A program made the translations under genes and the position numbers. DNA of 64,000 nt. It comes from Flavobacterium jejuense. GTDB taxonomy: Bacteria; Bacteroidota; Bacteroidia; Flavobacteriales; Flavobacteriaceae. Shown here piece by piece: positions 37,080 to 46,185 of this stretch. The stretch lies in contig NZ_VEVQ02000016.1 of assembly GCF_006491595.2 (NCBI RefSeq), positions 1-64,000 of the forward strand, read 5' to 3'. The notes beneath the pieces are model-generated. The model was given only the letters and a program-made list of their open reading frames with translations, was not told the origin of the DNA and did no database searches. Numbering within the stretch: position 1 is the stretch's first letter; each line of letters starts with the position of its first letter.

Positions 37080-37666
37080 ATGTGTTTTCCAATTTCCCAA
37101 CCTTTTTTTTCTAAGTATTGATTGCCACTTTCAATAGCACCTTCTTCTAAGGTTGTCCCCATAGAATCATTCCATCTGTTTAAATAACCAAACAATGAAA
37201 TAACTCCTAACATCTCTACAATTTCTCCTTCATTCCAATATTTGTATAATTCAGTTTTAATGGTTTCATCAACTGCATTTGGAACAAGTGAAGCAGCCAA
37301 CGAAAAGTCTAATGCGGCTCTTTCTGCATCAGAAAAAGCAGAATGCGTTTTGTATTCCCATATATTATCTAATTGTTCTTGTTCGGCACCATAACGTTCA
37401 GCAGCTCTAATAGCATGAGCTTGGCAATAACGGCAACCTGTTGCATTACTACTTACCCAAGCAATCATTCTTTTTAATGAAGAAGAAACAAGACCTTGGT
37501 TTTCCATTACAGCTTTATTTAAATTGATAAAAGCTTTTGAAATTGCTGGACGATGCTGCATGGTCAAAACAGAATTAGGACAAAACCCAAGGGTCTCATT
37601 AAAAAAAGCGGCTAATTCTTGTGTTTCTTTATCATGATCTGCTGATAATGGTGTTACTAATGGCAT
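37076..37666 (-). CDS. AhpD-like carboxymuconolactone decarboxylase family protein
   Basis: 196 residues, all-helical CMD/AhpD fold. The redox motif C-R-Y-C-Q-A-H lies near residue 77 (CxxC followed by His). The rest (F-N-E-T-L-G-F-C-P-N-S; FSDAERAALDF) fits the peroxidase-related subgroup. Likely an alkylhydroperoxidase-type thiol enzyme; the substrate is unknown. Its 3' end overlaps the mannosidase stop on the opposite strand by 4 bases. Confidence 0.8.
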   Translation of the reverse strand: MPLVTPLSADHDKETQELAAFFNETLGFCPNSVLTMQHRPAISKAFINLNKAVMENQGLVSSSLKRMIAWVSSNATGCRYCQAHAIRAAERYGAEQEQLDNIWEYKTHSAFSDAERAALDFSLAASLVPNAVDETIKTELYKYWNEGEIVEMLGVISLFGYLNRWNDSMGTTLEEGAIESGNQYLEKKGWEIGKHI

Positions 37667-37738
37667 TTTTTTAATTTTTTAATTTTTCTTTAGCTAAGCT
37701 TAAATAAGAAGTGTCACTTTAGAGGCTATTTAAAAGCA

Positions 37739-38353
37739 CTAGAATAATCCATTAAGTTCAGCATCTATTTTATTAATGATATTTCCTAAATCTTCTGGGT
37801 TGTCAACGAAATTGATGTTGTCAACATCTATGATCACTAACTTACCTTTGTCATAGGTTTCAATCCACGCTTCATATCTTTCATTAAGACGACTTAAATA
37901 TTCAATTGAAATAGTGTTTTCGTAATCTCTTCCTCTTTTGTGAATTTGACTAACTAAATTAGGAATGGAACTTCTTAAATAGATTAATAAATCAGGTGAG
38001 CCAACTAACCCTTCCATTAAATCAAATAAAGATTTATAATTATTATAATCTCTATTTGTCATTAAACCCATAGTATGAAGGTTAGGTGCAAAAATATGTG
38101 CATCTTCATAAATTGTTCTGTCCTGAATAGTCGTTTTTCCTGATTCTCGAATTTGTAAGACTTGCCTAAAACGGCTATTTAAAAAGTAGATTTGTAAATT
38201 AAAACTCCATCTTTCCATTTGATGATAAAAATCATCTAAATAGGGATTGTCAACTACATCTTCAAAATGAGCTTCCCATTTAAAATGTTTTGCTAGTAAT
38301 TTTGTTAACGTCGTTTTTCCTGCTCCGATATTTCCTGCAACTGCTATATGCAT
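37739..38353 (-). CDS. Deoxynucleoside kinase
   Basis: 204 residues. P-loop GNIGAGKTT at residues 7-15, substrate motif Q-D-R-T-I-Y-E-D-A-H (ERS/DRS-type), and the R-G-R-D-Y-E lid. This is the dNK/dGK-dCK family that phosphorylates salvaged deoxynucleosides. It starts within the stop of the upstream secreted protein (TAATG), so the two are translationally coupled although they look functionally unrelated. Confidence 0.9.
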   Translation of the reverse strand: MHIAVAGNIGAGKTTLTKLLAKHFKWEAHFEDVVDNPYLDDFYHQMERWSFNLQIYFLNSRFRQVLQIRESGKTTIQDRTIYEDAHIFAPNLHTMGLMTNRDYNNYKSLFDLMEGLVGSPDLLIYLRSSIPNLVSQIHKRGRDYENTISIEYLSRLNERYEAWIETYDKGKLVIIDVDNINFVDNPEDLGNIINKIDAELNGLF

Positions 38354-39138
38354 TAGGGTAAAAGTATTTTATAGTTAATAACTTTATCTGCGGTAAAAAT
38401 AGATAAAATTCCATTTTTATAATAGAATTTATCAAAGGAATTTTTAGAGATGCTTATTTCAAACAATTTATTTTCTTTCTTTTTAAATAAATAAAGTTGT
38501 TTTTCTTTTTTTATAACGTAATTTTCTTCGTTTAGTATTTGTATAGTGTCATAAACAGGTAGCTTTCCTATAGTTTTTATTTTGCCAAAGATTGAAATGG
38601 TATAGCAAATGTTTTCTTCATCTATCCAATAGAAATAATTATAATCAGTGGTGTGTAGTGTGATTTTGCTAGTAAGGGGTGTTGATATGAACTTGTAAGT
38701 ATCTGTTTTAAAATTATATAAACCTATTTTTTGACTTAAGGAATCGTAAAACCAAATTTGATTTTGTATGGCTAGTCCAATGCAACTAAAAGCGACAATG
38801 TTTTCAAGTTTATTGCCTTCAATTTTATGGTTTTCATTTAGCTGGTTGTCTAGTAATATGACAGTGTTGAAGTCTTTATAAAATAAAACAGTTTGTAGAG
38901 GGTTGTATAAATCAACTGTCGTTAAATTTCCCAAGGTTATATTAGTGTAATTGAATTCTTTGTCTTTTGTTTTCTTGTAAAAAACATTATTTACACTGTA
39001 ATAGATATTGTGTTCATTAATTTCATATACAGTCTTGTTTTCAAGAACTAAAGAATCAATAAAGGTGGTTTTTATTTTTTCTTGGGATAAAATAGAAAAC
39101 GTCAGACTCAAAAATAAAACAGTAAATTTAAATTTCAT
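38353..39138 (-). CDS. Secreted hypothetical protein with propeller-like repeats
   Basis: 261 residues. Signal peptide to ~S18 (LTFSILSQ). The body is a run of short beta strands with recurrent aromatic-Asp turns (IWFYDSLSQKIGLYN; FYWIDEENICYTISI), suggestive of a beta-propeller. No family is named. It is coupled to the kinase gene downstream and divergent from the GLPGLI gene. Confidence 0.6.
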   Translation of the reverse strand: MKFKFTVLFLSLTFSILSQEKIKTTFIDSLVLENKTVYEINEHNIYYSVNNVFYKKTKDKEFNYTNITLGNLTTVDLYNPLQTVLFYKDFNTVILLDNQLNENHKIEGNKLENIVAFSCIGLAIQNQIWFYDSLSQKIGLYNFKTDTYKFISTPLTSKITLHTTDYNYFYWIDEENICYTISIFGKIKTIGKLPVYDTIQILNEENYVIKKEKQLYLFKKKENKLFEISISKNSFDKFYYKNGILSIFTADKVINYKILLP

Positions 39139-39226
39139 TCAAAAAAGATTAAACCTTTTACATTAAATCGAATCTAAAGGTAATATTTTAACTTTATATT
39201 AAACGGTTTTAATGTAACAAAAGCCA

Positions 39227-39234
39227 TATTTTTG
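39227..39234 (+). promoter_or_regulatory. -7 box TATTTTTG before GLPGLI gene 1
   Basis: Exact TAnnTTTG match 32 bases before the ATG. Upstream, TTAA-type pentamers at 39188, 39199 and 39209 are spaced 10-11 bases apart, like those before GLPGLI gene 2. Confidence 0.55.
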
Positions 39235-39265
39235 AGTCTATATAAGTAATAAATAATAAATAAAC

Positions 39266-40165
39266 ATGAAAAAGATAGCTATAGTTTTATTGTTTTTAAT
39301 TTCTGTAAATTTTTATGCACAAGAATTTCAAGGTACTGCGGTGTATGAATCAAAGACTAGTACAGCAGAAATAATGAAAAATTTTGGAGGTAATAGAGAA
39401 ATTACTCCTGAAATGCAAAAGAACATTGAAGAAAGAATGAAGAAAATGTTTGAAAAAACATTTATTCTTAATTTTAACAAATCGGCTTCAATTTATAAAG
39501 AAGAAGAGAAATTAGATGCGCCTGGTCAAGATGGAGGAAGAGGTAGAATGATGTCTTCAATGATGGGTGGTGGTGGAACTGAATACAAAAATGTGAAAGA
39601 AAAAATGTATGCTGTTGACAAAGAATTTTTTAGTAAGGAGTTTTTAATAAAAGATAGTTTGCCAACATATAAATGGCAGATGGGTTCAGAAACTAAAAAA
39701 ATTGGAGACTATACTTGTTTTAAAGCTACTGCTGTTGTACAAACAGACGCTACTGACTTTAGAAATTTTAGAATGAGAGGACCAAAAAATGATGAGAATA
39801 AAGAAAAGGAGCAGAAGGCTAAAGATTCTGTAAATGCCACTAAAAAAACAAATTTTATGTCTGATGTAGAACAAATAAAAGAAAAAACAATCACAGCTTG
39901 GTATTGTCCAGAGATTCCAATTAATCAAGGTCCAGATAAATACTGGGGTTTACCAGGTTTGATTTTAGAAGTAAATGATGGAACTACTGTTTTATTGTGT
40001 TCTAAAATTGTTTTAAATTCAAAGGAGAAGGTTGATATTAAAACTCCAACAAAAGGGAAAAAAGTCACACAAAAAGAATACGACGATATTGTGAAAAAGA
40101 AAATGGAAGAAATGAGAGAAATGTATGGTGGTCAAAGAGGACAAGGTAGAGGAAGAGGTTTTTAA
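39266..40165 (+). CDS. GLPGLI family secreted protein
   Basis: 299 residues. Signal peptide to ~A18 (SVNFYAQ). The family signature KYWGLPGLILEVNDG is near residue 232, preceded by A-W-Y-C-P-E-I-P-I-N-Q-G-P. A methionine/glycine-rich loop (GRGRMMSSMMGGGG) and a Gly/Arg-rich tail (GGQRGQGRGRGF) are notable. GLPGLI proteins have unknown biochemical function. A paralogue sits at 42456, and the two flank a convergent/divergent two-component system. Confidence 0.85.
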   Translation: MKKIAIVLLFLISVNFYAQEFQGTAVYESKTSTAEIMKNFGGNREITPEMQKNIEERMKKMFEKTFILNFNKSASIYKEEEKLDAPGQDGGRGRMMSSMMGGGGTEYKNVKEKMYAVDKEFFSKEFLIKDSLPTYKWQMGSETKKIGDYTCFKATAVVQTDATDFRNFRMRGPKNDENKEKEQKAKDSVNATKKTNFMSDVEQIKEKTITAWYCPEIPINQGPDKYWGLPGLILEVNDGTTVLLCSKIVLNSKEKVDIKTPTKGKKVTQKEYDDIVKKKMEEMREMYGGQRGQGRGRGF

Positions 40166-40170
40166 AAATA

Positions 40171-40851
40171 TTAACAAATTAACTTATAACCTCGACCACG
40201 ACTGTTGATGATTGCAACGTTTTGGTCGAGGTTTAGTTTTTTTCTTAACCTAGTAATAAATACATCCATACTTCTGCCGCTAAAGAAATCGTCGTTTTTC
40301 CAAACGGTATTTAAAATAAGTTCTCTACTGAGAATTTCTCCTTTATTTTGAAGTAAAAATTCCAATAATAGTGATTCTCTATTAGTTAATTTAAAGGTTT
40401 CGTTTTTGTGTTGTAAAATTTGCGTATCAGGATTAAATTGGTATGTTCCAAGATGATAAATTGCTTTTTTTTCTATTTGATGTTTTCTGTTTGTTAAGGC
40501 AATTATTCTCACAATCAATTCTTCCATACTGAAAGGTTTTTTAATGTAGTCGTTGCATCCTATTTTAAATCCTTTAACTACATCTTGTGTTTGTGATTTT
40601 GCTGTTAAAAACACTATGGGTATTTCTTTGTCTAATTTTCTTATTTCTTCTGCTAATGTAAAACCATCTTTTTTGGGCATCATGATGTCTAAAACTAAAG
40701 TATCAAAACTGTTTTTGAGAAATGTTTCAAACGCAACTTCTCCATTGTCACACAAAGTGACTAAAAAGTTTCTGTTTTCTAAACTTTCTTTAACAATTAA
40801 ACCTAGCGAAGATTCATCCTCAGCTAATAAAACTTTAATTTTCTCATTCAT
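40171..40851 (-). CDS. OmpR-family response regulator, RprY-like
   Basis: 226 residues. Receiver domain with phospho-acceptor Asp55 (LVLDIMMPKKDGF), acidic pair E11-D12, Thr in F-L-T-A-K and Lys in Y-I-K-K-P-F. The winged-helix output domain occupies ~130-226 (T-N-R-E-S-L-L-L-E-F-L-L; GRSMDVFITRLRKKL; GRGYKL). Overall it resembles Bacteroidota RprY. It overlaps the kinase gene by 8 bases, so it is co-translated with it. Probable targets are the flanking GLPGLI genes. Confidence 0.88.
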   Translation of the reverse strand: MNEKIKVLLAEDESSLGLIVKESLENRNFLVTLCDNGEVAFETFLKNSFDTLVLDIMMPKKDGFTLAEEIRKLDKEIPIVFLTAKSQTQDVVKGFKIGCNDYIKKPFSMEELIVRIIALTNRKHQIEKKAIYHLGTYQFNPDTQILQHKNETFKLTNRESLLLEFLLQNKGEILSRELILNTVWKNDDFFSGRSMDVFITRLRKKLNLDQNVAIINSRGRGYKLIC

Positions 40852-42337
40852 AAGGTAAAATAATTCTAAAAGTGGTTTGATGATTTCGTATTAATTGTAA
40901 TGACCCGTTATGCTTTTCTATTAGAGTTTTTGAAAAATATAAACCGATACCATATCCTTTTACATCATGAAGATTGCCTTTAGGAATGCGATAAAATTTT
41001 TCAAAAATTGATTTTTCCTCTGATTTTGGAATTGTGTTTCCTGTATCTGTTACATCAATTTGGATTGTATTATTAATTAGTTCACAAGTTACAATAATTT
41101 CATCTCCTCCATATTTAATCGCATTGTCAATTAAATTTGAGAATACATTTTCAAGATAAAAAGGGTCTCCAAAAAAAAGAAGTTGTTCTAAATAATTTGA
41201 AAGCAGAATTGATTTATTAGTACTTGTTTTGTGTTTTTCTACAATACTATTTAAAAACGGAATTAAGTTGAAACGCTCTCTATTTAAAGTAAGTTTTTCG
41301 GTATTTAAAGTGGCTGTTTCTAAAATTTTTTCAACCATAATTTCTAATTTAGAAAGTTGCTTCTTAGAAATACTTATATATTTTTGATTTTTTTCAAGAT
41401 TATTGGTTGGGTTAAAATTACTCATTCCTTCTAAAGCAGATGAAATTGTTGTGATTGGTGTTTTGAATTCATGAGTGATATTATTGATAAAATCATTTTT
41501 TATGTCATCCATTTTCTTTTGTTTGCTTATTACATATAACATAAAAAACAAACATCCTATAAGACCTATTAAAAAAATAAATGATAATACTAATTCTATA
41601 CCCATTCTTTTTAGTAATAGTAAGTTGGAATAATTAAAACCTAAAGTTAGGATTTCGTCGGGTTTGAAAAAAGTAGATTTTGGTTCTATTTTATGCTTAA
41701 ACGTTTGATTCGAATTTAAAAAAGTGTAAAATAATGAGTCTTTTTTTAAATGATAGAAGCTGTAATCTAATGCAATGTTTTTACGTTTTAGTTCAGTTTT
41801 TAAAATAGAATCAACATGATTGTATTTTATGGTATCGCTAGACATGTTAATTACAATGCGATTTGGGAATTGTTCAATACCTCCAATTTTATCTTGTGCT
41901 ATTTTTCCTTTTAAAACTTGAATAGAATTAATAGAACTACTTTTTGGTAAAAGCGGTGTTTTACCATCAATAAAAAATATTTTTGTATCTATTTTTGTTG
42001 AATTGTCGTTAAACGTTTCAAAAAGTAAAGTATCGGTTTCTTTTGTTTTTGGAGAATTGGTTTTGATAGCGGATTTGAAAATAGAATCTTTGAAAACGAG
42101 ATTAATAAAGTCTTTCGATTTTAAATTTTTATCGGAACTAACAAAACTAATAAGCTGTTTTTTGGATTCTTCATTAAAATAGATTTCTAAAGCTTTGTCA
42201 TAAGCAATTTGAACTTCATTAAAGAGTCTATCCTTATTAGAAATATAATTCTTATAATTCCAATACACTTGCAAGCCTATTGTTGCTAGAATTAAAAAAC
42301 TAATTAGTAAAAATATTTTCCTTGTAGTAATATTCAT
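40844..42337 (-). CDS. Sensor histidine kinase, RprX-like
   Basis: 497 residues. Membrane helices at ~8-27 and ~248-270 bracket a ~220-residue periplasmic sensor domain with no recognised fold. HisKA has His289 in N-I-T-H-E-F-K-T-P. The HATPase region shows N-L-I-D-N-A-I-K-Y-G, D-T-G-N-T-I-P and G-Y-G-I-G-L-Y-F-S. A -7-like TATTTTTG on the minus strand (42349-42342) ends 5 bases from the start codon, so its mRNA could be leaderless. Confidence 0.9.
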   Translation of the reverse strand: MNITTRKIFLLISFLILATIGLQVYWNYKNYISNKDRLFNEVQIAYDKALEIYFNEESKKQLISFVSSDKNLKSKDFINLVFKDSIFKSAIKTNSPKTKETDTLLFETFNDNSTKIDTKIFFIDGKTPLLPKSSSINSIQVLKGKIAQDKIGGIEQFPNRIVINMSSDTIKYNHVDSILKTELKRKNIALDYSFYHLKKDSLFYTFLNSNQTFKHKIEPKSTFFKPDEILTLGFNYSNLLLLKRMGIELVLSFIFLIGLIGCLFFMLYVISKQKKMDDIKNDFINNITHEFKTPITTISSALEGMSNFNPTNNLEKNQKYISISKKQLSKLEIMVEKILETATLNTEKLTLNRERFNLIPFLNSIVEKHKTSTNKSILLSNYLEQLLFFGDPFYLENVFSNLIDNAIKYGGDEIIVTCELINNTIQIDVTDTGNTIPKSEEKSIFEKFYRIPKGNLHDVKGYGIGLYFSKTLIEKHNGSLQLIRNHQTTFRIILPYE

Positions 42338-42376
42338 TTTTCAAAAATAGAAACTATTTCAGAAGATTGTTAGCCG

Positions 42377-42441
42377 TTAACATACGTTAACATAGATTAA
42401 CCAACTGTTTGTATTCGAATTCTTTAGTTTGTATTCGAATT
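42377..42441. promoter_or_regulatory. Direct repeats in the kinase/GLPGLI-2 divergent region
   Basis: Two sets. TTAAC occurs at 42377, 42387 and 42397, exactly ten bases apart within GTTAACATAC units. Then a 15-base exact repeat (GTTTGTATTCGAATT) occurs at 42407 and 42427, 20 bases apart. Helical-phase direct repeats are typical binding sites of OmpR-family regulators. Confidence 0.55.
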
Positions 42442-42455
42442 TTAAATCAATAAAG

Positions 42456-43295
42456 ATGAAATCTACAGTAATTACAACTATTATGCTGCTTTTGTTTGCT
42501 AACTCATTTGCTCAAAACTTTCAAGGCATTGCTTACTATACTTCTAAAACACAATTGAAAGATTTTAATATCACAAGTAACGATTTGACTCCTGAAATGA
42601 AAGATCAAATGATGGAAAAAATGAAAAAAGCTTTTGAAAAAGAGTATACGTTACATTTTACCAATTTTGAATCTGTTTATCAAGAAGAAGAAAAATTAGA
42701 AAAGCCTAATCCTTCTTCAGGTGGTTTACAAGTAAAAATGTCATTTGCAGGAGGACATAATTCAAACAAGTTGTATAAAAATTTTAAGACAAATCAATAT
42801 ATTGCTGATGATGATATTTTTGGTAAAGAATTCTTAATAACCGATTCTTTGAAGAAAATGAATTGGAAATTGGGTAACGAACAAAAGAAAATTGGAAATT
42901 ATACATGTTATAAAGCGCAATTATTTATTCCTGTTCTAGAAGAAGATTTAAAAAAGTATGAAGCCAATAAAAAAAAGAAGGATGATGGTAAAACAAATCT
43001 CTTAACATTAAAAGAACCAAAAGAAACAATTATCGAGGCTTGGTACACTTTAGAGATTCCTGTTTCAAATGGACCAGCAAAATATTGGGGTTTGCCAGGA
43101 TTAATTTTGGAATTACACGAAGAGAATACAGTTTATTTATGTACCAAAATTGTTGTTAATCCAAAAGACAAAATCGAAATTAAAGCACCAAAAAACGGAA
43201 AAGAAGTTACTCAAAAAGAGTTTGATGGCATACAAGAAAAAAAACTACAAAGTATGATGAATGAAAATGGAGCAATTGAAATAAGACTGAATTAA
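42456..43295 (+). CDS. GLPGLI family secreted protein (paralogue 2)
   Basis: 279 residues from the ATG at 42456; upstream in-frame TTG lies inside the direct repeats and is unlikely. Signal peptide to ~A19 (ANSFAQ). Signature K-Y-W-G-L-P-G-L-I-L-E-L-H-E near residue 205, with A-W-Y-T-L-E-I-P-V before it. Shares order and many segments with the protein at 39266 (FGKEFLITDSL; QKKIGNYTCYKA) but lacks its Gly/Arg tail. Divergent from the kinase gene and upstream of the TonB-dependent receptor. Confidence 0.85.
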   Translation: MKSTVITTIMLLLFANSFAQNFQGIAYYTSKTQLKDFNITSNDLTPEMKDQMMEKMKKAFEKEYTLHFTNFESVYQEEEKLEKPNPSSGGLQVKMSFAGGHNSNKLYKNFKTNQYIADDDIFGKEFLITDSLKKMNWKLGNEQKKIGNYTCYKAQLFIPVLEEDLKKYEANKKKKDDGKTNLLTLKEPKETIIEAWYTLEIPVSNGPAKYWGLPGLILELHEENTVYLCTKIVVNPKDKIEIKAPKNGKEVTQKEFDGIQEKKLQSMMNENGAIEIRLN

Positions 43296-43396
43296 ACCAT
43301 TTTGTTAAGGTGATGTCTAATAACGGAAAAATATTCTTTTTGATGTAACAAAAGACACCAAAAACAGTCTACTATATGTGTACAAACAACAAACAA

Positions 43397-46111
43397 ATGA
43401 AATCAATTTTATTTCTTCTTTTCTTATTTTTAACTAGTGTAAGTTTTGCTCAAAACATTCGTTTCGAAGGAACTGTAAAAGATAGTACTGGTCTTGGTCT
43501 TGAAATGGCTAATGTTATGGCGGTTAATACGGAAACCAAAGCCATGGATGCTTATGCTATCACAAACGAAAAAGGAAAATTCATCCTAAATTTAAGGGCA
43601 AATACTACATATCAGATTAAGTCTAGTTACATCGGTTTTCAAACTTTTGAAAAAACGATAAAAACTACTCCTGAAAACATGAATTTTGATATCAAAATGG
43701 AACAGGGTGTTCAATTAAATGATGTTGAGGTTGTCTACGAAATGCCAGTTTCTATATCAGGAGATACGATTATTTATAATTCTGATTCTTTTACCAATGG
43801 AACTGAACGTAAATTAGAAGATGTTTTAAAAAAATTACCAGGAGTGGAAGTGGATTCTGAAGGACAAATTACTGTCGAAGGAAAATCAGTTCAAAAAGTA
43901 ATGGTTGAAGGCAAAGATTTTTTTGATGGTGACACAAAAATTGCAACTAAAAATATTCCTGCAAACGCATTAGATAAAATTCAAGTTTTAAGAAATTACA
44001 ATGAAGTATCTAATTTAAGAGGTTTAGAAAATAATGAAGAGAATGTTGCTATTAATATCAAATTAAAGGAAGGGAAAAAGAATTTTTGGTTTGGAGATAT
44101 GACTGCTGGAATTGGAGTAGGTCATGAGGAAAGTAGGTATTTGGTGAACCCAAAATTATTCTATTATAATCCTAAAATAAGCATCAATGTAATTAGTAAT
44201 TTTAATAACATTGGTGAACAACCCTTAACCACTCGTGATTATTTTAAATTTACAGGTGGTTTTAGAAATATGATGCGAAAAGGAGGTTCAAATTTTAATA
44301 TTTCATCAAATGATTTAGGAATCGGAAATCTGAATAATAATCAAGCAGCTAATATTGATACTAAATTTGGTGCAGCTAATTTTAGTTACAACCCTTCAAA
44401 AGCATTAACTTTTAGTGGATTTGGTATTGTGTTAGGAAACAAAACAAACACAAGAAATTTATCCATTACAGATCGACCTAATGATGGAAATTTACTAGAT
44501 GAAACTAGAGAAGATTTGTCCGATCAAACTACTACTCAAACCTTGTTGAAGCTAAGTTCAAGCTATGTGCCTTCAGATAAATTACATGTAGATTATGATG
44601 CTTTGCTAAAGTTTTCTGATCAAAATGAAAACCAATCCTCTATGTCTAATGTTTTAGGAAATATTTATACTAATAAAAAGCAAAATCCTTTTTCGATAAA
44701 TCAAAATTTTAATTATTATTATACTTTAAACGAAAAAAGTGTTTTGGCATTCGAAACCCAACATTTGTTTCAAGAAGAAGATCCTTTTTATAATGCCATT
44801 TTAGCAAATAATCCGTTTCCTATAATTGATTTTCAAGCACAATCTCAATATAATATTAACCAAGACAGGTTTGTCAAAACAAATAAACTAGATGTAAAAG
44901 GAGATTATTATTACATGGTTACTCCAAAAAGTAATATTAATCTAACTATCGGAAATACATATTCTTATCAAAATTTTGACTCTCATATTTTTCAAATATT
45001 AGATAATGGATCAATAAATGACATGAATGAAGCTCAAAACAATAATAGGGTAAATTATGCCTTTAACGATGTTTTTGCAGGATTACATTATAAATTTATT
45101 ACAGGTAAATTTACTTTTAATCCAGGTTTTAGTGTTCATAATTATAGTACGAAAGACACGCAACTTGGAACTTCAAATGCAATGAGTTTTAATCGATTTT
45201 TACCAGGTGTTTATGCCTTATATCAAATAAAAAAATCAGAAACACTAACCTATAATTTTTCATTACAAAATAATTTTACAGATATTACTAAGTTGGCAGA
45301 AGGATATGTGTTTTCAAGTTATAACAGTTTGTTTAATGGGAATCGCTACTTAGAAAACTCTTTGTCACAAAACCATAGTCTTAGGTATTTTAAGTACAAT
45401 ATGTTTAATTTTGAAAATATTTTTGGGTACTTAAATTACACCAAACAAGTAGATGCCATTAAAAGTAAAGCGTTGTTGAATAATGTATTTCAAACTTCTT
45501 CTTCTGTAAATTTACCTTCAAATTTTGCAGATGAATCTATTTCGGGAGCCTTCAATTATGGTCGTTCTTTTGCAAGATACTATAAAGCTTCTGTTGGTTT
45601 GAGCATGAATTGGGGTAAGTTTAATAATATTAGGGTTTTTCCAGATGCAGATACTGATCCAAATAATAATCCAACAGAAATTCAGGCAACAGAATCTTTT
45701 ACTCAAAATTACAATGTTAAGTTTTCTACCAATTATAAAACATTGCCTAATCTTTCTTTAGGATATACTTATACTATTAATGATAATTTTACGGATACTT
45801 TTTATACAGATAGTCCAGCTTTAGGTTTGGAGTATTATTTCTTGGATGCGTTTTCATTTGTGTCTGATTATACTTTTAATCACAATAGAAACAAATCAAA
45901 ATCAGTAGATAATGAATATGATTTTTTAAGTGCCAGTTTGATTTATCAGAAAAAGGACAGTAAATGGGAATACAAATTATTAGGAACTAATATTTTGGAT
46001 ACTAAGTCTTTAAATAATAATAGTTTTAATCAAATTGCAGGAATTAGTAATTTTTCAAGCTATTTTGTACAGCCTAGATATATTATCTTAAGTTTGAAAT
46101 ATAATTTGTAA
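43397..46111 (+). CDS. TonB-dependent receptor-like outer-membrane protein
   Basis: 904 residues from the ATG at 43397 (an ATG seven codons earlier would precede the signal peptide). Signal peptide to ~A18 (SVSFAQ). Carboxypeptidase-regulatory-like domain ~20-110, plug-like region with L-E-D-V-L-K-K-L-P-G-V-E-V, then ~650 residues of beta-barrel. No partner SusD is present; instead GLPGLI genes flank it, a common Bacteroidota pairing. The cargo is unknown. A bidirectional terminator separates it from metK. Confidence 0.85.
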   Translation: MKSILFLLFLFLTSVSFAQNIRFEGTVKDSTGLGLEMANVMAVNTETKAMDAYAITNEKGKFILNLRANTTYQIKSSYIGFQTFEKTIKTTPENMNFDIKMEQGVQLNDVEVVYEMPVSISGDTIIYNSDSFTNGTERKLEDVLKKLPGVEVDSEGQITVEGKSVQKVMVEGKDFFDGDTKIATKNIPANALDKIQVLRNYNEVSNLRGLENNEENVAINIKLKEGKKNFWFGDMTAGIGVGHEESRYLVNPKLFYYNPKISINVISNFNNIGEQPLTTRDYFKFTGGFRNMMRKGGSNFNISSNDLGIGNLNNNQAANIDTKFGAANFSYNPSKALTFSGFGIVLGNKTNTRNLSITDRPNDGNLLDETREDLSDQTTTQTLLKLSSSYVPSDKLHVDYDALLKFSDQNENQSSMSNVLGNIYTNKKQNPFSINQNFNYYYTLNEKSVLAFETQHLFQEEDPFYNAILANNPFPIIDFQAQSQYNINQDRFVKTNKLDVKGDYYYMVTPKSNINLTIGNTYSYQNFDSHIFQILDNGSINDMNEAQNNNRVNYAFNDVFAGLHYKFITGKFTFNPGFSVHNYSTKDTQLGTSNAMSFNRFLPGVYALYQIKKSETLTYNFSLQNNFTDITKLAEGYVFSSYNSLFNGNRYLENSLSQNHSLRYFKYNMFNFENIFGYLNYTKQVDAIKSKALLNNVFQTSSSVNLPSNFADESISGAFNYGRSFARYYKASVGLSMNWGKFNNIRVFPDADTDPNNNPTEIQATESFTQNYNVKFSTNYKTLPNLSLGYTYTINDNFTDTFYTDSPALGLEYYFLDAFSFVSDYTFNHNRNKSKSVDNEYDFLSASLIYQKKDSKWEYKLLGTNILDTKSLNNNSFNQIAGISNFSSYFVQPRYIILSLKYNL

Positions 46112-46130
46112 ACGAATATTTCTATTGCAT

Positions 46131-46166
46131 AAAAAAACCTGATTCTTAATTGAATCAGGTTTTTTT
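46131..46166. terminator. Bidirectional intrinsic terminator
   Basis: Perfect 15-bp stem (46131-46145 with 46152-46166) flanked by A7 and T7 runs, so it works on both strands for the receptor gene and metK. Confidence 0.9.
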
Positions 46167-46185
46167 GTAATGTATAAATTGAGAA

